From: an uncultured Saprospiraceae bacterium
GTDB lineage: Bacteria; Bacteroidota; Bacteroidia; Chitinophagales; Saprospiraceae
Direction: 5' to 3'
Assembly: GCA_937942465.1 (NCBI GenBank)
Contig: CALDEO010000050.1
Span: 1-5,216, forward strand
DNA length: 5,216 nt
Part shown: positions 1 through 5,216 of the stretch, piece after piece
How the letters are laid out: the number at the start of each line of letters is the position of its first letter
Numbering within the stretch: position 1 is the stretch's first letter
Position numbers and translations under genes: made by a program
Notes under the pieces: generated by a model
What the model saw: the letters and a program-made list of their open reading frames with translations, nothing else
What the model was told of the DNA's origin: nothing
Database searches by the model: none

Positions 1-147
1 CCTCACATGAAGCGTAATACGATGGAAAAACTATATCTCGCTATGAAATATGAGTTGCCAGAGATCGTACTAGAGCAATGGGTTATCGATGAAGGTAGAG
101 TATGTATCGATCGTATGTTGGAGATCAGTGCTAAAGCTGGATTGTAG
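1..147 (+). CDS. nadA: Quinolinate synthase NadA, C-terminal fragment
   Basis: Only the last 48 codons are present; the gene starts left of the window and ends with TAG at 145-147. The reading frame opens PHMKRNTMEKLYLAMKYELP, which matches the conserved C-terminal stretch of NadA, where a cluster-ligating cysteine comes immediately before P-x-M-K-x-N-T. That cysteine codon would be the one just outside the window. NadA is a cytoplasmic [4Fe-4S] enzyme that condenses iminoaspartate with dihydroxyacetone phosphate to give quinolinate in de novo NAD synthesis. The tail continues with the usual ELPEI segment and a helix ending RMLEIS (residues 38-43 of the fragment). The cluster and substrate residues nearer the N-terminus cannot be checked here. 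It converges on trmB, with about 284 bp between the two stop codons. The identification rests on a short but characteristic segment. Confidence 0.88.
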   Translation, partial: PHMKRNTMEKLYLAMKYELPEIVLEQWVIDEGRVCIDRMLEISAKAGL

Positions 148-172
148 GCGAAATAGGGATCGGTTGTAAGAG

Positions 173-204
173 TCGGTATTCGGTTAGAGGTTTTCGGTAT
201 TCGG
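173..204. repeat. 11-bp direct repeat downstream of nadA
   Basis: The sequence TCGGTATTCGG occurs at 173-183 and again at 194-204, a period of 21 bp, within a CGG/TTCGG-flavoured stretch. Both copies are exact. The second copy also forms the left arm of the hairpin at 194-218. It looks like non-coding short-repeat sequence; no function is evident. Confidence 0.6.
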
Positions 205-218
205 CTGGTTTATACCGA
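194..218 (+). terminator. Possible weak hairpin terminator after nadA
   Basis: TCGGTAT (194-200) pairs perfectly with ATACCGA (212-218), giving a 7-bp stem with an 11-nt loop about 47 bp past the nadA stop. It is followed by a T-rich but interrupted run (220-240) rather than a clean U-tract. It could end nadA transcription. The long loop and missing U-tract keep this uncertain, and the same arm is part of a direct repeat. Confidence 0.25.
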
Positions 219-294
219 TGTTGATTAATATTTCTATTTGTTTGAATTAGGATTAATTTTGCCTTGCAAGATGTAGTTACACATACTCCATTTC

Positions 295-344
295 AATCAG
301 GCCAGAGGCCTTGATTTCTACGTCCGCGTACGACCAGAGGTCGT
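295..344. repeat. REP-like pair of palindromes with shared CCAGAGG core
   Basis: Two adjacent hairpins share the same 3-nt AGA loop. The first (295-316) has a GGCC-AGA-GGCC centre and a stem of about 9 bp with one bulged T near 311-312. The second (330-344) is a perfect 6-bp stem, ACGACC-AGA-GGTCGT. A small TACG-TCCG-CGTA hairpin (319-330) lies between them. On the minus strand the first palindrome is preceded by GTAG (321-318). This matches the layout of REP elements mobilised by REP-associated tyrosine transposases: a GTAG/GGAG tetranucleotide followed by an imperfect, bulged hairpin. No transposase gene is present, so this would be a non-autonomous copy. The pair lies between convergent genes and could also act as a bidirectional terminator, although neither strand has a good U-tract. 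Confidence 0.5.
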
Positions 345-390
345 TGCTAACAATAAAGATGTTCATACATCATCAATAATTTATGTTATG

Positions 391-422
391 TCTAATATCT
401 AACTTCAAAAAATCTAATATCT
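391..422. repeat. 10-bp direct repeat downstream of trmB
   Basis: TCTAATATCT is present exactly at 391-400 and 413-422, a 22-bp period, immediately past the trmB stop codon on the side facing nadA. It is AT-rich and may be simple intergenic repeat material. No function is visible. Confidence 0.5.
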
Positions 423-431
423 CAAAACCCC

Positions 432-1124
432 CTAATTAATAGTAAATCGAATATACTTACTTGTCAAGCCATTGGCTAAATGCTGGTACTCATAGAATGT
501 CTTATGTACCAACTCAGGGTATGCAAGCTCTGATGCATAGATATCATCATTTTGATACAGAATAGTTGCATCATCGAATGCTGCCAATGCCTCTAAAGTA
601 TAATCATAAAGTGGTCTGCTATCAGTTTTGAGATGCATGATACCTCCTTTTTTGAGGATCTCTTGGTATTTTACTAAAAAATTGGGTGATGTCAGACGAC
701 GATTGATACTATTGTCATCTAAGAAAGGATCGGGGAAAGTGATCCATATTTCGTCTATTTCTTCTGGAGCATAAAACAAATTGATCTGCTCGATACGAGT
801 ACGTAAGAATGCCACATTATTGATTTCTTCTTCGATTGCTGTGGTAGCACCTCTCCAGATACGAGCACCCTTGATATCTACTCCAATGAAGTTTCTCTCA
901 GGGTATGCTTTTGCTAGTGCTAGTGCATAATCCCCTTTGCCACAGGCTAGTTCGAGTGTAATAGGGTTGCTATTGCCAAAATGATCGCTTGACCACTTCG
1001 TCTTTAGATTCACTTCTAGATCTTCAGATTTAATCAATTTGGGATCTTTAGGATCATAATTTTCGTAAACATTGTTGTAGGCCAAGATATCGGCAAATTT
1101 ACTTAGCTTGTTCCTTCTACTCAT
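432..1124 (-). CDS. trmB: tRNA (guanine-N7-)-methyltransferase TrmB
   Basis: This 230-residue cytoplasmic enzyme should transfer a methyl group from S-adenosylmethionine to N7 of guanine 46 in the tRNA variable loop. The N-terminus (MSRRNKLSKFADI) resembles the short basic leader of Bacteroidota TrmB proteins. The SAM-binding fold shows motif I ELACGKG at residues 58-64 and GVDIKG at 81-86. The family signature TFPDP is at 129-133, followed by RRLT (142-145) and the KTD motif (166-168). The C-terminal T-x-Y-E block (from about 209) leads into the usual YIRF ending. Length is normal for the family. The stretch between FPDP and RRLT (FLDDNSIN, 134-141) is acidic or neutral, where many homologues carry lysines and arginines; this is a mild divergence, not a loss of function signal. 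The ATG at 1124 is kept because it precedes the conserved leader. No Shine-Dalgarno is seen, as usual in this phylum. The gene stands alone. Confidence 0.95.
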   Translation of the reverse strand: MSRRNKLSKFADILAYNNVYENYDPKDPKLIKSEDLEVNLKTKWSSDHFGNSNPITLELACGKGDYALALAKAYPERNFIGVDIKGARIWRGATTAIEEEINNVAFLRTRIEQINLFYAPEEIDEIWITFPDPFLDDNSINRRLTSPNFLVKYQEILKKGGIMHLKTDSRPLYDYTLEALAAFDDATILYQNDDIYASELAYPELVHKTFYEYQHLANGLTSKYIRFTIN

Positions 1125-1161
1125 TCTGACTGAATTTACTTTTTGTAGGTATAAAAGTCGA

Positions 1162-1195
1162 GAAAAATATTGAAGCTCTATAATGAATTGTGAAA
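1162..1195 (-). promoter_or_regulatory. Candidate Bacteroidota-type promoter for trmB
   Basis: Read on the minus strand, TTTC (1195-1192) and TATTTTTC (1169-1162) are separated by 22 nt. Each differs by one base from the Bacteroidota consensus TTTG / TAnnTTTG, and the -7 element lies about 38 bp before the trmB ATG. Position and spacing fit, but in AT-rich DNA such matches arise by chance. Confidence 0.3.
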
Positions 1196-1292
1196 CTATT
1201 CATAATTATCCCATCATAAGGCGGTGATATCAATGGTATGATTATTTTTACACTCCTTTTGAGTAATAAAGGAATACAAAATTGATCGTTGG

Positions 1293-1300
1293 TACGTTTA
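1293..1300 (+). promoter_or_regulatory. Candidate -7 element for the outer-membrane protein gene
   Basis: TACGTTTA matches the Bacteroidota -7 consensus TAnnTTTG at all but the last base and sits about 48 bp before the ATG at 1348. No TTTG or TTG lies at a suitable distance upstream (the nearest, 1258-1261, is too far), so support is weak. The rest of the 1125-1347 divergent region shows only an isolated 8-bp palindrome, TGATATCA, at 1225-1232, and no coding sequence. Confidence 0.2.
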
Positions 1301-1347
1301 TATCAAAGTGTACTAATGCAAACCAATAGCAATTGAACTATTATATT

Positions 1348-2205
1348 ATGAGAAATTTTCTGGCAACGTTAATGATATCTATTTTTGTAATCACGGGTAT
1401 CCAATCTCAAGATTATAATATTGGAGTTCGAGCAGGTTTAAACTATTCTACACTGCAAGGTGAGACTGAAGTAGGCGAAACATCAGGTTTTTCTCAAGGG
1501 ATCCACTTCGGACTTAATTTCTCTTGGAACTTCACAGATAGATTTGCATTGAGAGGAGAGACGTTATACATATCTACCGGTAGTGAGAAGAGATATAGCG
1601 GACCATCTTATTATGTATTCAGAAACTCTACAGGTTCTGTATATGATAGTGGTAAAGCAGTAGAGTACTTTTTGGAGATGTCTAATGCAAGTTTGAGTCT
1701 GCCAATAACAGCTCACTTTAAGCCTTTCAAAAAATGGGAATTCTTTGGTGGAGGATATGTACGATTTTTATTAAGCCCTAAGGCTGCAGGTTTCATAGAT
1801 TACGAAAGTACAGACGACCCTGAAAACATATTCTTTATACAATCATTAGAATATAACTACTTCAATGATGTTGCGGGTCAAGGAAATAACCTAATCGCAC
1901 CAATAGAGCTGCTTGTAGGTGATGAGGTAATATCAATACCAAGATTTGCTGGAGCATACTATCAGTATGATCAAGTAGATCAAAACTTATTTAAGAGAAT
2001 TGACTTCGGTCTAATATTTGGTACATCGTACTATTTCAATCCAGGATTCTATACTTCTGTGAGAGTCGATTATGGATTTAGAGATATGACTAATACGATC
2101 TCAGATGTATCATTAATATCATTGAATAGTGCTGGAGGATTCAATACTAGAGATGACAATGATACTCACTTAGGTCTTGAATTTTCTTTAGGATTTAAAT
2201 TCTAA
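1348..2205 (+). CDS. Exported outer-membrane beta-barrel protein
   Basis: The gene encodes 285 residues from the ATG at 1348. A TTG five codons upstream (1333) would also open the frame, but the ATG places the basic MRNF start directly before a hydrophobic segment (residues 4-19) and a signal peptidase I site at S20/Q21. This SQ/AQ boundary is typical of Bacteroidota. The mature protein opens with DYNIGVRAGLNYSTL and continues in alternating aromatic/polar strands such as GIHFGLNFSWNFTDRFALRG (51-70) and LSLPITAHFKPFKKWEFFGG (116-135). It ends in LGLEFSLGFKF, with a terminal phenylalanine as in BAM-recognised barrels. These features suggest the broad porin-like 'outer membrane protein beta-barrel' group (PF13568-like). 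Members have diverse or unknown roles, and no substrate or partner can be read from the sequence. It is transcribed alone, divergently from trmB, and its stop is 22 bp from the stop of the convergent 191-residue gene. A specific function is not claimed. Confidence 0.85.
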   Translation: MRNFLATLMISIFVITGIQSQDYNIGVRAGLNYSTLQGETEVGETSGFSQGIHFGLNFSWNFTDRFALRGETLYISTGSEKRYSGPSYYVFRNSTGSVYDSGKAVEYFLEMSNASLSLPITAHFKPFKKWEFFGGGYVRFLLSPKAAGFIDYESTDDPENIFFIQSLEYNYFNDVAGQGNNLIAPIELLVGDEVISIPRFAGAYYQYDQVDQNLFKRIDFGLIFGTSYYFNPGFYTSVRVDYGFRDMTNTISDVSLISLNSAGGFNTRDDNDTHLGLEFSLGFKF

Positions 2206-2227
2206 ATCGCTAACACAACATTCTAAG

Positions 2228-2803
2228 TTAAAACTTCCTAAATCGTAAGTAGATTGCTATCGGTGGTATAGTCTTAAAGACAATGTCACCGCTAGAAAAT
2301 AAATCCCCGTCTGAAAACCCAGCAATAAAGGAGGCCTCTGTACCTACAGCTACGTGTGGAGTTATTCTGTATTCTCCGCCCAATCCAAAAGATATACCCG
2401 CAAGAGCATTATCATCATTGATTGGTTCACTAGGTAGATTAAGTGATCCACCTGATAGTAAAAAATCGTAGGATTGATACCACGACCAATGTTGGCCCAC
2501 ATCTTTCTTGTGTTCATACCCTATCGAGAGATTGAGGTAACTACCATTAGTGTCGAGGTCGATATTACCTCCTAACGCCACTTTAATACCATGATTGCCA
2601 CCAAAGTGCTTATATACAAATCCAAATGGACCTGAACGGCTATCTACACTCTGAAACGGTAATAACTGCAACACTAAAGGTGTAGCATTAAGTCCAAACT
2701 CCGAGTAAGATCTTGAATCTAGACCTGTACTTGTATCCGTATCATCCTGAGCCATCACATGGCAAGACACCAATACCAAAAGTAGTAACATTAACTTTTT
2801 CAT
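2228..2803 (-). CDS. Exported beta-barrel-like protein, third gene of receptor operon
   Basis: This 191-residue protein of unknown function belongs to no family I can name. It starts with a signal peptide (MKK, then hydrophobic residues 4-13) and a likely signal peptidase I site at A18/Q19. LVSC at 11-14 also fits a lipobox, so lipidation at C14 is possible, but the barrel-like remainder favours the first reading. The body has alternating hydrophobic/polar strands, for example YLNLSIGYEH (89-98) and ISFGLGGEYRI (137-147), and ends IYLRFRKF with the terminal phenylalanine expected of an outer-membrane barrel. It is a diverged copy of the preceding 215-residue protein: EFG-x-N-x-T near residue 35, a G-x-E-x3-D ... 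Y-x3-D-x-L block at 95-115, and a P-x3-IYL ending are shared in the same order. Its ATG overlaps the upstream stop as ATGA, so translation is probably coupled. It is the last gene of the operon; no clear terminator follows before the convergent gene. Confidence 0.82.
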   Translation of the reverse strand: MKKLMLLLLVLVSCHVMAQDDTDTSTGLDSRSYSEFGLNATPLVLQLLPFQSVDSRSGPFGFVYKHFGGNHGIKVALGGNIDLDTNGSYLNLSIGYEHKKDVGQHWSWYQSYDFLLSGGSLNLPSEPINDDNALAGISFGLGGEYRITPHVAVGTEASFIAGFSDGDLFSSGDIVFKTIPPIAIYLRFRKF

Positions 2804-3447
2804 GATCCTAATTTTATGATCAGGTAAATAGATCGTGGAAGAATCATTTGAAATCTTGCATTGGAGTCTGACTCACTAAAATTCTGATTAGGATTAAGAC
2901 CGGATGTTAATTTTTCATTATTGTATTGGTAACTCAGCTGAAAATTATTTTCAAACTCTAGAGCTACTCGTCGGCCTACCTTAATATGACATCCTACAAA
3001 TCCCCTCGCTCCTCCTAGATAGGAAGTATTAGTCAATGTAATGTCAGATACATCTACTCTATTAGAACTACTTATGAGACTGTAACTCGCAAGTACATCA
3101 GCACCCCAGTAAAAATCCAACCAGGGTTCGATGTCCGTACGCTTCTCAATACCAACTCTGAATAATGCCTGATTGGATATAAGATCAAGGTCGCCTGATG
3201 TAGTTATGGATAGATCTAAATCTGCCCCAAATCTAATAAATCGATCCTCAGATTTTCTTATTTTAAGTGTGAAGCTCGCATCGGGGTTATCTACCGGAGT
3301 AGACACTACAAATCGATTAATGATCTGTGTAATGTTAGAGCCAAACTCATAATTATAATCGGTCTCATCTTCGGTATACCGCTGTCCTTGCAAGGAGACC
3401 GTCGTGATGAGCATTACTATTAAAAAACACCAAGAGCTTTTTTTCAT
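2800..3447 (-). CDS. Exported beta-barrel-like protein, second gene of receptor operon
   Basis: This 215-residue protein of unknown function is predicted to be exported. It has MKK, a hydrophobic stretch (residues 6-19) and a probable cleavage site at G21/Q22. The mature part has amphipathic strand-like segments such as FIRFGADLDLSI (70-81), FRVGIEKR (96-103) and VALEFENNFQLSYQ (161-174), consistent with a small barrel of roughly eight strands. It ends in IYLIIKLGS, without the terminal aromatic residue its paralogue has, so its insertion signal is weaker. It aligns with the downstream 191-residue protein over nearly its whole length and has extra residues around 80-90, 128-142 and 180-195, probably longer loops. 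The start ATG overlaps the receptor stop codon as ATGA, and its own stop overlaps the next start the same way. This placement suggests an accessory role in the receptor's uptake process, but that is inference from context alone. Confidence 0.82.
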   Translation of the reverse strand: MKKSSWCFLIVMLITTVSLQGQRYTEDETDYNYEFGSNITQIINRFVVSTPVDNPDASFTLKIRKSEDRFIRFGADLDLSITTSGDLDLISNQALFRVGIEKRTDIEPWLDFYWGADVLASYSLISSSNRVDVSDITLTNTSYLGGARGFVGCHIKVGRRVALEFENNFQLSYQYNNEKLTSGLNPNQNFSESDSNARFQMILPRSIYLIIKLGS

Positions 3448-5216
3448 ATGTGATATCTTACTGTTACTATCAGATTTCTACCTGCACCACTGACACCGGA
3501 TGCAAAACTTCGATAATGTCTATCAAAAACATTTTCGAGGCCTAAGCTAAATGTAAAGTTATTTAAACTATAATTTCCATAAAAATTTAGGGTATTCCAA
3601 GCTGGAGATCCATCTACAGTCGCTTGATCAAGATTATCCGTTGATGGCTCAAAGTCTACAACATCCTTGTTCTGATGAAATCGCCATGCTCCCTCTATAT
3701 CAAATCGATCTCGCTTATACATGAGTTTGACTGATCCAAAACCCGGTGGTATATGCGCAAGCGGTGCATCTACTTGATCATCCAACTGAGATCTACCGTA
3801 TGTATACGTGTACTGCCCTTTGAGGCTCAGAGTGGGCAATATCTCTTGCTGCAACTCCAGTGAGTACCCATAGATATAACCGTCAGTCGCATTGACATTG
3901 GCAGTAGTGATCAATGTATCAGGGCCATCAATAAGTATACTCTCACCCGATGGCAAGTCGTATGGTGCTCTGATGATCACATCGCTTATCTCTGTATAAA
4001 ATGCTGATGCCACAACTTTGCTTTTAGTAGCTTTTATGTCTTTATTGATATTAAACTCAACACTTGTTGATCGTTCGGGTATCAAGTCTAGGTTAGGCAA
4101 TGTGATCTCACCTCTCTTTATTCGTATTTTAGCAATATCATCGATATTGGGAGATCGGAATGCATTCGCTATTAAGAGTTGTAATCTTAAGTCTTCCTTG
4201 GGATTGTACTGTAATCCTGCAGACCAGGTAAGTGCGGTATTGGTACTTGCTTGAGTATTATAGTACGAGTCATCCCATTGTATAAGGTCATCACGAACAT
4301 ACTGTATTGACACCTTATTGAGACTGTACCGCAGACCACCGTGGAGTTTTATCTTATCCCCATAAAGGTTCTTTTTAGCACTTACATATGCACCACTATA
4401 GAGTAGTGAGTTATCTCCATCAGGATATCTACTTAGTTCATCTTGAGACTCTACATCAGTAAGTATATTCTGAGAGTACGCCTGTGAGTTGAGTATATTA
4501 TACTGCATATCCACTCCATAACTCCAGTTGATACCCGATGCCTTTTTATTGAAGTCTACCGTGGTACTGAATATATCTAAATCCTCCTCTTGATATGCTC
4601 TACTAAGGCTACCTACACTTCGATCGATTCTGTCTTCGGCAATGCTTTGATATGCCGCGATGACCATCATCTGATCATATAATGCGGTATGATGCTCCGT
4701 TTTGTATTTGGCGGAAGCCATAAACCTTGTCTGAGGACCATAATACCACTCTGCAAATCGTAATTCTCCATCTCGACGATCGGTCAGCTGATCATACCTC
4801 GGTATATTGGAAGATGTAGAGTATTGCATATTCCCGATAAGGAAAGACTTTTTATTGATTTGATATTTTACTTTTTGCAAAATATCAAGTTGACTATACC
4901 CTGTGCCTACTTGCACATATGGGTCAGGATTGTCGACTATATTATCTACACCGTCGATCGTCTCTACGTATTGAGTTCTCAAGCCAAACTCTGGATATCG
5001 ATCATCGCCCCGCTCCCCTACCCTTAGGTCACCGTAGTCTGAGTAGCTGATGCTTGACAAGGATGCCCACTTGTTAAATCCAACATTGATATCACCGTGT
5101 ACATGTTTCTCAGCATTTGCAGAGGACCAGCGTACTGCGGTATTAGCAATTGTATTTATAGATTTTGTTGGATCTAGATTGAGCTTGGGGTCGATACTTT
5201 TAAATTGTATCACACC
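3444..5216 (-). CDS. TonB-dependent outer-membrane receptor, 5' end missing; heme/hemoglobin-receptor-like
   Basis: About 590 C-terminal residues are present; the frame runs off the window edge (it reads G-V-I-Q-F-K upstream of any good start), so the signal peptide, TonB box and most of the plug are outside. The GTG at 5213 is internal. The visible part starts at the end of the plug (VIQFKSIDP) and then forms a 22-strand-type barrel: FNKWASLSSISYSDYGDLR near residue 46 counting the GTG as 1, EWYYGPQ at 155-161, FRSPN at 352-356, PNLDLIPERS at 373-382, and a final LGLENVFDRHYRSF (557-570) leading to VRYHI. Such receptors use TonB/ExbBD energy to import bound ligands. The FRSP and PNL...PE motifs correspond to the FRAP/NPNL region of heme and hemoglobin receptors, and the YSDYGDLR and EWYYGPQ blocks also suggest that group. 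However, no histidine lies between the two motifs, so heme as substrate is tentative. It is the first visible gene of the operon. Confidence 0.93.
   Translation of the reverse strand, partial: GVIQFKSIDPKLNLDPTKSINTIANTAVRWSSANAEKHVHGDINVGFNKWASLSSISYSDYGDLRVGERGDDRYPEFGLRTQYVETIDGVDNIVDNPDPYVQVGTGYSQLDILQKVKYQINKKSFLIGNMQYSTSSNIPRYDQLTDRRDGELRFAEWYYGPQTRFMASAKYKTEHHTALYDQMMVIAAYQSIAEDRIDRSVGSLSRAYQEEDLDIFSTTVDFNKKASGINWSYGVDMQYNILNSQAYSQNILTDVESQDELSRYPDGDNSLLYSGAYVSAKKNLYGDKIKLHGGLRYSLNKVSIQYVRDDLIQWDDSYYNTQASTNTALTWSAGLQYNPKEDLRLQLLIANAFRSPNIDDIAKIRIKRGEITLPNLDLIPERSTSVEFNINKDIKATKSKVVASAFYTEISDVIIRAPYDLPSGESILIDGPDTLITTANVNATDGYIYGYSLELQQEILPTLSLKGQYTYTYGRSQLDDQVDAPLAHIPPGFGSVKLMYKRDRFDIEGAWRFHQNKDVVDFEPSTDNLDQATVDGSPAWNTLNFYGNYSLNNFTFSLGLENVFDRHYRSFASGVSGAGRNLIVTVRYHI

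Noticed and set aside
1201..1260. Possible small RNA or operator in the divergent intergenic region (palindrome TGATATCA at 1225-1232, T-rich run at 1241-1260)
   Set aside because: A single 8-bp palindrome in AT-rich DNA is expected by chance, and no stable hairpin precedes the T-rich run.
1333..1347. Upstream TTG start extending the outer-membrane protein by five residues
   Set aside because: The ATG at 1348 gives a standard signal peptide beginning MRNF. The extension MNYYI adds nothing typical and uses a rare start codon.
2225..2236. Inverted repeat AAGTT-AA-AACTT between the convergent stops as a bidirectional terminator
   Set aside because: The stem is only 5 AT-rich base pairs with a 2-nt loop, too weak to support a terminator call.
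2283..2471. 62-codon open frame on the plus strand
   Set aside because: It lies entirely antisense within the 191-residue exported protein gene, whose product has a clear signal peptide and a paralogue. The frame has no recognisable product.
4018..4254. 78-codon open frame on the plus strand
   Set aside because: Antisense to the conserved barrel of the TonB-dependent receptor, covering the FRSP/PNL region. It is a shadow of that coding sequence.
4824..5027. 67-codon open frame on the plus strand
   Set aside because: Antisense to the receptor's conserved YSDYGDLR region; no domain and no start context supports it.

Overview
The window looks like chromosomal DNA from a member of the Bacteroidota. 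It is AT-rich (about 40% GC by eye). It lacks clear Shine-Dalgarno sequences, its exported proteins have signal peptides ending in A/S/G-Q, and four of its six genes encode envelope beta-barrel proteins of the kind this phylum carries in large numbers. The tRNA methyltransferase and NadA tail also read like Bacteroidota versions. A closer assignment (for example to Saprospiria) would be a guess.

Layout from left to right: (1) positions 1-147, plus strand, are the last 48 codons of nadA (quinolinate synthase), cut by the window edge. (2) Positions 148-431 are a non-coding gap between two convergent genes, rich in short repeats. It holds an 11-bp direct repeat, a possible terminator hairpin, a pair of palindromes sharing a CCAGAGG core that resemble REP/BIME elements, and a 10-bp direct repeat. 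(3) Positions 432-1124, minus strand, are trmB, the tRNA m7G46 methyltransferase. (4) Positions 1125-1347 are a divergent intergenic region with only weak promoter candidates. (5) Positions 1348-2205, plus strand, encode a 285-residue exported outer-membrane beta-barrel protein. (6) Positions 2228-5216, minus strand, are a tight three-gene operon. In transcription order it has a TonB-dependent receptor (5' end outside the window, resembling the heme/hemoglobin receptor group), a 215-residue exported beta-barrel-like protein and a 191-residue paralogue of it. Both junctions are 4-base ATGA stop/start overlaps, so the three proteins are probably made together.

The housekeeping genes on the left are ordinary. 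The parts most worth attention are the operon, where a nutrient-uptake receptor is translationally coupled to two diverged copies of a small uncharacterised envelope protein, and the REP-like double palindrome between nadA and trmB. I found no tRNA, rRNA, CRISPR array, insertion sequence or prophage gene, and nothing that clearly amounts to a new defence or mobile system.
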